Assembly: GCA_017965665.1 (NCBI GenBank)
Contig: JAGCPN010000008.1
Span: forward strand, 1-64,000
Source: Aeriscardovia sp.
GTDB lineage: Bacteria > Actinomycetota > Actinomycetes > Actinomycetales > Bifidobacteriaceae
DNA length: 64,000 nucleotides
Reading direction: 5' to 3'
Shown piece by piece: positions 36,966 to 44,345 of this stretch (position 1 is its first letter; every line of letters starts with the position of its first letter). The notes under the pieces are model-generated. The model worked only from the letters and a program-made list of their open reading frames with translations. It was not told where the DNA came from and did no database searches. The position numbers were made by a program, and so were the translations under genes.

Positions 36966-38339
36966 TTAAGCCTTCTTCTTTGCGTCCATGTTCTCCTCTA
37001 TCTCCTCCAAGCTCTTTCCGCGGGTCTCGGGGACCATGTACTTGACGAAGAAGATGGAGAGGATGGAGAAGGCGCAGAAGATCGCGAAGGGTCCGGCGAT
37101 GTTGTTGTGGAAGGCCACAAGAAGGATGGTGAAGAACTGGGAGACGATGAAGTCGCCTATCCAGTTGGCGGCGGAACCTATGGAGGTCCCAAGGCCCCTC
37201 ACCTTCAGCGGGAAGATCTCGCTTATCATTATCCAACAGATCGGGCCCCACGAGACGGCGAAGCCGATGATGAAGAGGGCGATGAAGATCATGGTGACTA
37301 TGGCGCTTCCCATGCTGTGCACACCCAAGGCCAGGGTCAAAATGATGATGATGATAAAGGAGATAGCCATTTCAACAGAGCCGAAGATCAGCAGGGACTT
37401 TCGGTTGAAGCGGTTCATGATTCCCAGGGCCACTATGGTGGAAACCACGTTCACAGCTCCTATGCCCACCGAGATCCAGATGGAATTGGCGCTAGAGAAG
37501 TGGAAGGCGGACTGGAAGATTTTGGGGACAAAGTAAATCACGGCGTTGATTCCGACGAGCTGCTGGAAGAACATGAGCAGGATGGCCACCAGGACGCTCT
37601 TGCCGGAAACCGAGAAAAGCTCCTTGAAAGTCCCCTTGCCCTGGGACTTGGCAAGCACGGCCTTTATCTCTTCAATTTCCTGAGTGCCGTCCCTCTTGAG
37701 CCTTTTTTCCAGAATCTTTCTGGCCAGCTCCACCTTGCCCGCCTTTATAAGGTAACGGGGGCTTTCCGGAAGGGCGATGGAGCCTATCATGAGGGCCGCA
37801 GCGGGAAGGAGCTCGGATCCCAGCATCCACCTCCAGTCGGCCAGGCCGCCTATGTTGTGGTTCAAAAACAGGAGGTTGGCAAAGTAGGCAACCAAAATTC
37901 CGATGGTAATCATGAGCTGGAACATGGAGGCGACAGATCCCCTGTGGTCCTTATCTGCCAGTTCTACCAGGTAGGTAGGCGTCAGAGACGATGCGGCGCC
38001 TATGGCGAAGCCCAGAACGATCCTGGCTATGCTCATTTCGGCAAAATTCTGGGAAAACATGCAGAAGAAGCCGCCTGCTATAAAGAGCAGAGCCGCGATA
38101 ATGAACAGCTTTTTTCTTCCGTATTTGTCGGCCAGGCCCCCTATGGCCAAGGCGCCGACCATGGAGCCTATAAGCACGCTGGCCGTTATGAACCCGAGCT
38201 GGGCTGCATTGAGCCTCCAGTCGTTTTGGATGATAGGTCCGGCGCCCGAGATGATACCCGTGTCATAGCCGAACAGAAGCCCTCCGAGGCCGCCAACAGT
38301 GTAGAGGCCCCAAGGCATAGATGTCTTCTGATCAGACAT
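36966..38339 (-). CDS. Sugar porter family MFS transporter
   Basis: 457-aa membrane protein with 12 hydrophobic segments, of the major facilitator sugar porter family (XylE/GLUT-like proton symporters). Family motifs are GGLADKYGRKKL after helix 2, PESPRYLIKAGK after helix 6, the helix 7 QQLVGINAVIYF sequence (QQxxGxNxxxYY) and PETRGKSLEEIE at the C-terminus. The ATG at 38339 is chosen because GAGGG is close upstream and the family starts near here; the open frame runs 30 codons further. The sugar cannot be read from sequence; hexoses or pentoses are likely. It is followed by a terminator. Confidence 0.9.
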   Translation of the reverse strand: MSDQKTSMPWGLYTVGGLGGLLFGYDTGIISGAGPIIQNDWRLNAAQLGFITASVLIGSMVGALAIGGLADKYGRKKLFIIAALLFIAGGFFCMFSQNFAEMSIARIVLGFAIGAASSLTPTYLVELADKDHRGSVASMFQLMITIGILVAYFANLLFLNHNIGGLADWRWMLGSELLPAAALMIGSIALPESPRYLIKAGKVELARKILEKRLKRDGTQEIEEIKAVLAKSQGKGTFKELFSVSGKSVLVAILLMFFQQLVGINAVIYFVPKIFQSAFHFSSANSIWISVGIGAVNVVSTIVALGIMNRFNRKSLLIFGSVEMAISFIIIIILTLALGVHSMGSAIVTMIFIALFIIGFAVSWGPICWIMISEIFPLKVRGLGTSIGSAANWIGDFIVSQFFTILLVAFHNNIAGPFAIFCAFSILSIFFVKYMVPETRGKSLEEIEENMDAKKKA

Positions 38340-38436
38340 ACCCTCTATTCCCCTTTGAATGAGTGCAGGTGTGAATTGATAAAAGCAAATTATATACGAT
38401 TGAATAGAATGATGAAACCTTGATTGCAAACCATAC

Positions 38437-39534
38437 TTATTGTGGAATAACTACGTAATTTGAGGATGATTTCAGGATGGGAATGGTGCTGGCCATCCAA
38501 GGAAATACCCAGGCAAATAACAGTGCAATAATGCACAGCAGGGCGAGGATGAGAAGGACCCACCGCACAGCCTTTACTCCCGGATTGATCCATCGGAGCG
38601 CAGAGTAGATGCTGTAGGGCTTGCTCCTCTTGCCCGTCGCATCCCTGCGCATGCTGGGCCACCTCCACGTGATGGCTGCGGCGATGAAAACCACGAGCCA
38701 GGCTGCCAAAAGGAAATAGAAAATGGAGCTGACGGGAGGAATGGCCGCAGTCCAGCTGTTAAAGGCCGCCGGGAAAGTAATTTTGCCCCCTGATCCCTCC
38801 TGGGCCAGGGCAGCGGGTATCCCGTCTTTTACGTACGCCCAGTACTTAAACTTTGCATATACGATCCATCGATGGGTCGGAATGCCGTAGCGCGGAGTGC
38901 AGGTCGTCAAAGTCATGAGGCGCTCCGTGGGAACGGCTCCGGGCTGGTTGGGGACGGGATCGATGACGCCAGTCTGGGAAGGCGTCACTATCTGATAACT
39001 CTGATAGTCGTAGACGTACCAGTACCTGGTAGTGCGGATTATGATCTCGTCTCCGGATTTAAAATTGCTCACATCCCCCAGCGGGGCACCATAGCCCTCC
39101 CTGTGTCCGGCCAAGGCGACATTTCCGACGGCGCCGAACATAGGGGTCGATTCGTAGTGCCCCAAGCCGTGTCTGTCGAGCTGCACGAGGCTGGTTCCCT
39201 GGACTATCAGTCTTTTATACTGCGATCCGAAGCAGGGAATATAGATTTCCCCCAAAATCGCCCCCGGAGTTTTGAGGTTCGGAAGGACGGGAGGGGCGCC
39301 GGAGGCGGGGCTGGCTATTTCATAACCTCCCGCTCCACTTGCGGGGGTCTGCCAGCTGACGGTGTCAAACTCCTGGGTCTGGGTCCTTTGGGAAATTATT
39401 CCGGTCCAGCCTATCTGCCAAATGGCATAGAGGATACACAAAACGGCCAGGGTGATGAGGATTTCCCCTATCGCCCCGATTGCGGTAAAAACCTTCTTCC
39501 TCTTTCCACGATGGGTCGTGGCTTTAGCCTTAAT
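38437..39534 (-). CDS. Class E sortase with C-terminal membrane extension
   Basis: Membrane transpeptidase that should cleave an LPxTG-like signal and attach proteins to the wall or build pili. The catalytic His is in ALAGHREG, the Cys in TLTTCTP and the Arg in THRWIVYA, the class E arrangement. Unusually, about 120 residues follow, with two more hydrophobic helices (SSIFYFLLAAWLVVFIA and WVLLILALLCIIALLFAW). The first TTG in frame (39441) would cut the N-terminal membrane anchor. The only upstream candidate is ATT at 39534, with GGAGG 6 nt before it, giving KAKATTHRGKRKK then the hydrophobic anchor. I therefore report a 365-aa product with an AUU start. Confidence 0.85.
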   Translation of the reverse strand: MKAKATTHRGKRKKVFTAIGAIGEILITLAVLCILYAIWQIGWTGIISQRTQTQEFDTVSWQTPASGAGGYEIASPASGAPPVLPNLKTPGAILGEIYIPCFGSQYKRLIVQGTSLVQLDRHGLGHYESTPMFGAVGNVALAGHREGYGAPLGDVSNFKSGDEIIIRTTRYWYVYDYQSYQIVTPSQTGVIDPVPNQPGAVPTERLMTLTTCTPRYGIPTHRWIVYAKFKYWAYVKDGIPAALAQEGSGGKITFPAAFNSWTAAIPPVSSIFYFLLAAWLVVFIAAAITWRWPSMRRDATGKRSKPYSIYSALRWINPGVKAVRWVLLILALLCIIALLFAWVFPWMASTIPILKSSSNYVVIPQ

Positions 39535-39572
39535 GTTTTGCCTCCGTTACAATCGACACGAGTTCCATTCTA

Positions 39573-39602
39573 TTGAATCACGCTGATTGACTACACTATA
39601 TA
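39573..39602 (+). promoter_or_regulatory. Promoter of crgA
   Basis: TTGAAT (39573-39578) and TATATA (39597-39602) are separated by 18 bp, about 18 nt before the crgA ATG at 39621, which has its own AGGAGG. Confidence 0.5.
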
Positions 39603-39620
39603 AAGATACTAAGGAGGTTT

Positions 39621-40007
39621 ATGGAAGACGAGGAAGAGGCCAGGGAAAAGGAAGCCGAAACCCCCGAGGCCGAAAAAAAGGAAGAAGGCAGCCCGGAGTT
39701 TGACAGGGTCAACGCCCTTCTCCATCAAGACGCTTCTTCGCAGGACGTGCCCGCAAGCATCAGAAGGCTTATGGAACGTCAGGAGGATAACGACAAAAGA
39801 ATCAAGAAGGCGATAAAAAAGACCAAGACCAACCCCAAGTGGTTTGTGCCGGTCTTTGCCGCGCTCCTCGTCATAGGCCTGGCCTGGGTGGTGGTGAACT
39901 ACGTCACTTCCGGACAATACCCCATTCCGGGAATTAGGAATTGGAACCTGCTGATAGGTTTCGGGCTCATGCTAATCGGGTTCGTCATGACCATGTGGTG
40001 GAAATAG
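39621..40007 (+). CDS. crgA: Cell division protein CrgA
   Basis: Small actinobacterial divisome membrane protein that interacts with FtsZ, FtsQ and the wall synthesis machinery (established in Mycobacterium and Streptomyces). It is 128 aa. An acidic, disordered N-terminus of about 70 residues, longer than in most relatives, precedes two transmembrane helices (WFVPVFAALLVIGLAWVV and LLIGFGLMLIGFVMTMWW) joined by the typical extracellular NYVTSGQYPIPGIRNWN loop. The ATG is preceded by AGGAGG. It is divergent from the sortase and starts a run of + strand envelope genes. Confidence 0.93.
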   Translation: MEDEEEAREKEAETPEAEKKEEGSPEFDRVNALLHQDASSQDVPASIRRLMERQEDNDKRIKKAIKKTKTNPKWFVPVFAALLVIGLAWVVVNYVTSGQYPIPGIRNWNLLIGFGLMLIGFVMTMWWK

Positions 40008-40089
40008 GGCGGAGTTGAGATTTCTCCATTAGAATTTATTAGGATCTATAAGAATAGTACAGTCCGCACTTGAAACGAGGAGGCTGGCG

Positions 40090-40305
40090 ATGAAGTCAGG
40101 TTTTTGGAAGTTCTTAGCCATCGTGTTTGGCGCTCTGCTCACCGTAGTTCTGGGGCGCTATATTTACGCCCAAAAGCATCCGAAGAATGATCCGTGGGAA
40201 GAATCTTGGGAAAACAGCTCATCTCCTGTCGACTTGGGACTTGACGAAGATTCCGATGAAGCGGAAGAAGAAGACGGATCCGAAAAGGGCGCCGACAAGG
40301 CCTGA
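40090..40305 (+). CDS. Small single-pass membrane protein with acidic tail
   Basis: 71 aa. The N-terminus forms one transmembrane helix (FLAIVFGALLTVVLGRYIYA) and the remainder is a cytoplasmic or extracellular Asp/Glu/Ser-rich tail (DLGLDEDSDEAEEEDG). The ATG is preceded by GAGGAGG about 6 nt upstream. Its last 50 bp overlap the next gene in another frame. No family is recognised. Location between crgA and a FemAB-like gene suggests an envelope role. Confidence 0.65.
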   Translation: MKSGFWKFLAIVFGALLTVVLGRYIYAQKHPKNDPWEESWENSSSPVDLGLDEDSDEAEEEDGSEKGADKA

Positions 40306-40687
40306 ATTTCACGGCGCCTCCCTCAGCCCTTCGGAATTGAGAGCGTGCATCGAGGGGCTTGAAGAGGGCGGCTTGGAAGCGTGCCCCCGGGAGCTGGTCG
40401 CAAAAGCCGTCCGGTTCTGCGCCTCTCTTTTGGAAGAGGCGTGCCCGGGAGAGAGTATGGAAGTCAGGATTGTACCTTTTGCGGCCTGTAAGGTGCTGCA
40501 GGGCACCAGTCCCAATCCCCACAATCTCACTCCCCCCGATTTTCTCGAAATAAGTCCGGAGATCTTTTTAAAGCTTTCTTTCGGGTTGGAAAGTTGGCAG
40601 GATGCCCGGCCGTATCTCAATATTTCCCAGCTTTCCAGAGCGAAAGAATTGGGGGTCCTCTTCCCCCTCCTCTCTGCGGAGAAGTGA
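40256..40687 (+). CDS. Sterol-carrier-family (SCP2-like) protein
   Basis: 143-aa soluble protein matching the small actinobacterial sterol carrier family. Characteristic blocks are GESMEVRIVPFAACKVLQG, GTSPNPHNLTPPDFLEISPEIFLKLSFG and LESWQDARPYLNISQLS. The role is unknown; the SCP2 fold binds lipids or other hydrophobic ligands. The ATG at 40256 has only weak ribosome complementarity and overlaps the preceding small gene by 50 bp. The stop overlaps the GTG of the next gene (GTGA). The three overlapping genes must be co-expressed. Confidence 0.75.
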   Translation: MKRKKKTDPKRAPTRPEFHGASLSPSELRACIEGLEEGGLEACPRELVAKAVRFCASLLEEACPGESMEVRIVPFAACKVLQGTSPNPHNLTPPDFLEISPEIFLKLSFGLESWQDARPYLNISQLSRAKELGVLFPLLSAEK

Positions 40688-41163
40688 AAGTGCAAAGTTC
40701 AGAATCTCCTGAAAACAGTTTCGATGATCCTGAGACCACCGAAAATTCAATCTATACCGACGACTACCAGACCGAGGACGCCTTTGCGCAAATTCCCGCT
40801 TCCGATGAGTTTGTGGAAGAGGAAACCCAGGAAATATCGTCCGTAGAATCCAAGGAAGCTGCAGGGGGAAAGCCTATCTCCGAAGCTTTTCCGGCAATTC
40901 AAAAACTGGAGACTTTCAGGCCGAAGCCGGAGAAAAAGCCTAAAAAGCTCAAGAGAAGAAAGGAAGGGAAGAGGGTCGTAAGAAATTTGTGCAGCGGAGG
41001 AAGAAAAGAATTTAAGCTCGCCTTTGCCGCCCTCTCCCCTCTCCTCAAGTCCCTTTTTGCAATCGTCAAAAAGTCGTCGAGAGAAATAACAGTCGTAGCG
41101 GCGGGAACTGCAATCCTTTCAGGATGCCTTTTAATTCTCGGCTTTGCCAGCCTGCACGCCTAA
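40684..41163 (+). CDS. Single-pass membrane protein with charged N-terminal region
   Basis: 159 aa. The N-terminus is acidic and disordered (to about residue 75) and is followed by a strongly basic stretch (EKKPKKLKRRKEGKR). One C-terminal transmembrane helix (ITVVAAGTAILSGCLLILGF) ends 6 residues before the stop, a tail-anchored layout with the bulk in the cytoplasm. The GTG at 40684 overlaps the previous stop by 4 bp; a second GTG two codons later has better spacing to GGAG. No family is recognised. It is probably co-transcribed with the genes on both sides. Confidence 0.6.
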   Translation: MKVQSSESPENSFDDPETTENSIYTDDYQTEDAFAQIPASDEFVEEETQEISSVESKEAAGGKPISEAFPAIQKLETFRPKPEKKPKKLKRRKEGKRVVRNLCSGGRKEFKLAFAALSPLLKSLFAIVKKSSREITVVAAGTAILSGCLLILGFASLHA

Positions 41164-41177
41164 CCGATTGGATGTAA

Positions 41178-42191
41178 ATGATATCTGCAGAAGAAGTCAC
41201 GCGCGAAGAGCTTGACGAAGCCGCAAAGGAGGCCGGCATAGCCCTTCCCATAGAGCAGAGCACATACTGGATAAGGTATCAGTCCCACATAGAGGGCAGA
41301 TCCCAGTGGCGCGCGCATGAGGGCGGAGGAAACCTGGTATTTAAGAACGGCGACCGGGTGATGGCCGTGGGCGTCTTTTTGGAGTTTGAGACGCATGGAT
41401 ACAGATTCTTAGTCTGCCAGCACGGTCCGGTATGGGCCGGCAACTACTCCGTCCAAGATGAAGAAAATCTTGCAAAAGTGCTGTCAGGCTTTGTAAAGAA
41501 AGCCGATAAAAATATAGTTTTTGCGAGAATTTCCCTCAGAGACGACATACCCGAAAGCGCCCCCATACTCTCAACCGTCACCTACGACTATACGGTCGTA
41601 GTGAACCTCTCAAGGGATCCGGAAGAGATCCTGGCAGGCATGAAGCCGAGAGGGAGGAGGGATGTGAGAAAATCTTTGCGCGAGTGCGAAGCTGTGTGCG
41701 CAGACGAGACCAAATTAGCTTACGAGGACTTTTCCCCCTATTACCGGGTGATGGCGGAAACGGCGAAGAGGGACGGGTTCACTCCGATGCCTTCTTCTAA
41801 CTATGAAGAGATGCTCACAATCTTAGGCTACGACCACTGCAGGCTCTTTGCCGCGAGGGAGGGCGATGAAGTCAAAGCGTGGTCGCTTGTCACTTTGAAT
41901 TCCGGAACGGCCGTGAGGTACTACGCCGCCATGCAGAGCAGCGCCATGAAGATGCACGTAACCGATAAGCTCCTCTACACGGAGTGCTGCATCCTGGGTG
42001 CGGAAGGGGTGGAAAAATACGACCTCATGGGAATTGGGAGCGACTTCTCCCCGACGCTGAAAGGGCTGAACGAATTTAAGACGAAATTCAGCAAGGATGT
42101 GGAAAAAGTGCCTCCCAGCCGGGACATCCCCATCCGCAAGACCTTTTACAATGCTTTGAAGGCAGCCAAAAAGCTTAAAAACAGGATCTGA
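41178..42191 (+). CDS. FemAB-like peptidoglycan aminoacyltransferase
   Basis: 337-aa protein of the FemABX/GNAT superfamily, which adds amino acids from aminoacyl-tRNA to the peptidoglycan stem peptide. Family features are QSTYWIRYQ at the N-terminus, VVVNLSRDPEEILAGMKPRGRRDVRKSL in the hinge between the two GNAT-like lobes, the helical block MAETAKRDGFTPMPSSNYEEML and KYDLMGIGSDFSPTLKGLNEFKTKF near the end, a classic Fem C-terminus. The ATG at 41178 follows a stop directly and has no strong Shine-Dalgarno. The residue added to the cross-bridge cannot be read. It converges on the HD gene 9 nt away. Confidence 0.85.
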   Translation: MISAEEVTREELDEAAKEAGIALPIEQSTYWIRYQSHIEGRSQWRAHEGGGNLVFKNGDRVMAVGVFLEFETHGYRFLVCQHGPVWAGNYSVQDEENLAKVLSGFVKKADKNIVFARISLRDDIPESAPILSTVTYDYTVVVNLSRDPEEILAGMKPRGRRDVRKSLRECEAVCADETKLAYEDFSPYYRVMAETAKRDGFTPMPSSNYEEMLTILGYDHCRLFAAREGDEVKAWSLVTLNSGTAVRYYAAMQSSAMKMHVTDKLLYTECCILGAEGVEKYDLMGIGSDFSPTLKGLNEFKTKFSKDVEKVPPSRDIPIRKTFYNALKAAKKLKNRI

Positions 42192-42200
42192 AAAACCGAG

Positions 42201-42761
42201 CTAAAGCCCGCAGACCTCTTTGTTCTCTTTCAGGCCCTCTATACACACGTCCACCACTTCTTCCAAGGGCATTGCGAGCATTTGGCATCCCTGCAGAATG
42301 TGGTCCCTATCGATCTTGGCCGAAAAATGCTTGTCTTTGAATTTTTTGATTACAGACCTTCTCGTGCAGTCGTCAATCGACTTGGAAGGGTAGACGAGGC
42401 AAGTGGCGTTTATAAGGCCTGAAAGCTCGTCGACTGTGAAAAGGGATTTTTCCATCAGGGTCTCGGGCTTTTCATCGGTCCTGTCCCCCCACGCATGGCA
42501 GAGCATCGCTCGGATATAGACGGGATCTATCCCTCTCTCTTCCATGATTTCTTTCGCCTTCAGGCAGTGCTGCTCCGGGTACATCTCATAGTCGAGATCG
42601 TGAAGCATGCCGGCAATTTGCCACGGCTCTTCCTCCTGGCCAAAATGCCCCGCCATGGCCTGCATACAGGCTTCGACCTGTCTGGCGTGCTTTCTAAGCG
42701 GTGTCCCTTTAGTATATTCGCATAAAAGATCCCACGCTTCAGGTTCAGTCAACTCGGCCAC
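42201..42761 (-). CDS. HD-domain hydrolase
   Basis: 186-aa cytoplasmic metal-dependent phosphohydrolase. The HD signature is H in LRKHARQVEACM, HD in IAGMLHDLDYEMYPEQH and a later Asp in TVDELSGLINATCLV. Similar small HD proteins hydrolyse nucleotides or act in nucleotide signalling; the substrate is unknown here. The GTG start at 42761 is preceded by GGAGGAGTT. It is followed downstream, in opposite orientation, by the FemAB-like gene. Confidence 0.85.
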   Translation of the reverse strand: MAELTEPEAWDLLCEYTKGTPLRKHARQVEACMQAMAGHFGQEEEPWQIAGMLHDLDYEMYPEQHCLKAKEIMEERGIDPVYIRAMLCHAWGDRTDEKPETLMEKSLFTVDELSGLINATCLVYPSKSIDDCTRRSVIKKFKDKHFSAKIDRDHILQGCQMLAMPLEEVVDVCIEGLKENKEVCGL

Positions 42762-42799
42762 AACTCCTCCAAGCCAAGAAACCTTTTATAAAAAAATAG

Positions 42800-42870
42800 A
42801 GCGGACGACGGGAATCGAACCCGCCTCTGAAGCTTGGGAAGCTTCCATTCTACCAATGAACTACGTCCGC
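42800..42870 (-). tRNA. tRNA-Gly (CCC)
   Basis: Minus-strand cloverleaf of about 71 nt. The acceptor stem is GCGGACG/CGTCCGC, the D-loop region TAGTTCATTGGTAGAA, the anticodon stem GAAGC/GCTTC encloses TTCCCAA with anticodon CCC, and the T-loop is TTCGATT. CCA is not encoded; the discriminator base would be T. Confidence 0.95.
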
Positions 42871-42964
42871 CGCTGTGTATATAAAACTTTGCACACTATG
42901 GCACCCTCCATCTCGAGGACTGGGGTTGATAGGTACGCTAAAAATTGTAAAAAATTTCCGACCG

Positions 42965-44281
42965 TTATTCAAGCCCTGAGACCCTTTTCATCTCGCTGTC
43001 AGATTCCACTTTCACCCGCGCCTTCCCCTCGGGCTTTCCCAGGCACTCTTCATACTGTTCCAGCGCAAACCAACCGGCTTTTTTGCTGAAAGCCACCCCC
43101 TTGCCCTTCAAAAATGCTGCGGCAGGGGTGAGATCTATGGGTTTTTGGCCCTTTTGGGCCCAGTCGGAGAGGATGCAGTCCACAGTCTCGGCCGCATCCG
43201 ACTTCGTAGATCCGATCAGCCCCTCGCATCCCCTCTTCGCCCAGCCGGACGCATACACCTTTTCAGCCACCCTCCCCTTTTCATTGGCTATGGTTCCCCT
43301 CGCGGCGTCAAACGGAAGTTCGGGCAGCTTTTCCGCTTCCCAGCCTATCGCGCTCACGCACAGTCCGGTTTCGAGGAAGAACTCTTCTCCCGGACAGCCC
43401 TCCCTGCGCGCCCAGATGCCTCTGAGGCGTCCTGCGGGGGCGACAACGGAGGATACAGAAGTTGAAAAATGCAGATAGCTTTTCTTTGCGCCATCCCCAC
43501 CCTCCGGCGCACTTTTAAGCTCCTCCCATACGGCTCTGGCAGCGGGGGAAGAGGGGGGCTCGAGCTCGGAAAGCTGCCTCTTTGAAAAACCGTCAACAAT
43601 AAGAAGGCTGCAGGCCTTGAGCTGCCGGATTTGCTGGAGGGAGAACTTATGGAAGGCGGGACTGCGGCGCACAAAGATATGCACCTGCCGGATCCGGCTC
43701 CCCGCCATCTGCCTCCATATCCGCTGGGGCATATCAGTTTTAGAAAGGGAATAGGGATCGTCCAAAAGGACCCTAGCTATGTCCAGCGCGGTATTTCCTC
43801 CTCCGACCACGGCCGCTGCACGGGTGGAGAGGGGAGGGGCGGAAATTTGGGGAAAGGCGTTGTACCATCCCGCCACCCTTCCTGCCCCACACACGCCTTC
43901 CACTCCTCTTCCCAGATTCCACTGCCTGTCCCTGCCAGCCCCCGTAGCAAAGATGAGGGCATCATAATGCTCCAGGAGGTCTTCTAGCGATATGTCCCTT
44001 CCGTAGCAGACATTGCAAAAGAGGGTTATTTTTTCGTTAGACAGCGCCTTGTCCAGAGCCTTTGAGATGAGCTTTATGGCCGGATGATCCGGCGCTACCC
44101 CGTAGCGCACGAGCCCATAAGGAGCCGGGTTCTTCTCAAAAATGTCTATATGGGCCTCCGCGCCTATCCCCAATTGCTCCGCCTTTTGGGAAAGCTGCTT
44201 TAAAAGGATGTCGGAAGCGTAAATTCCGGCCGGGCCTCCCCCTATCACTGCCACTTTCCAGGGCCTGTCCCCTTTTGCCAT
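42965..44281 (-). CDS. fprA: Ferredoxin/flavodoxin-NADP+ reductase (FprA-type)
   Basis: 438-aa FAD- and NADP-binding reductase of the adrenodoxin-reductase type, as in actinobacterial FprA. The FAD-binding glycine motif is VAVIGGGPAGIYASD near residues 11-25, the NADP motif AAVVGGGNTALDIARVLL in the middle, and GWAKRGCEGLIGSTKSDAAET the conserved late FAD-site segment. It passes electrons between NADPH and a ferredoxin. The ATG at 44281 follows AGGAGGGAC; six codons upstream are excluded. It is preceded on the same strand by the htrA terminator, so it has its own start, or read-through. Confidence 0.9.
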   Translation of the reverse strand: MAKGDRPWKVAVIGGGPAGIYASDILLKQLSQKAEQLGIGAEAHIDIFEKNPAPYGLVRYGVAPDHPAIKLISKALDKALSNEKITLFCNVCYGRDISLEDLLEHYDALIFATGAGRDRQWNLGRGVEGVCGAGRVAGWYNAFPQISAPPLSTRAAAVVGGGNTALDIARVLLDDPYSLSKTDMPQRIWRQMAGSRIRQVHIFVRRSPAFHKFSLQQIRQLKACSLLIVDGFSKRQLSELEPPSSPAARAVWEELKSAPEGGDGAKKSYLHFSTSVSSVVAPAGRLRGIWARREGCPGEEFFLETGLCVSAIGWEAEKLPELPFDAARGTIANEKGRVAEKVYASGWAKRGCEGLIGSTKSDAAETVDCILSDWAQKGQKPIDLTPAAAFLKGKGVAFSKKAGWFALEQYEECLGKPEGKARVKVESDSEMKRVSGLE

Positions 44282-44296
44282 GTCCCTCCTGTAAAA

Positions 44297-44329
44297 CAAA
44301 AAATATGGGAAGAGGAACTCTTCCCATAT
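44297..44329 (-). terminator. Intrinsic terminator of htrA
   Basis: A perfect 12-bp stem ATATGGGAAGAG/CTCTTCCCATAT with a 3-nt loop, followed in the minus direction by TTTTTTG, lies 16 nt after the htrA stop codon. Confidence 0.9.
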
Positions 44330-44345
44330 CCACTTTACTTTGCCT

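Noticed and set aside
37107-38423. 438-codon + strand open frame over the sugar porter
   Set aside because: Shadow of the MFS gene; no family features and conflicts with clear 12-helix coding on the other strand.
40594-40683. Upstream extension of the tail-anchored protein gene
   Set aside because: It lies inside the SCP2-like gene in another frame and lacks a ribosome site; the GTG at the stop overlap is a better start.
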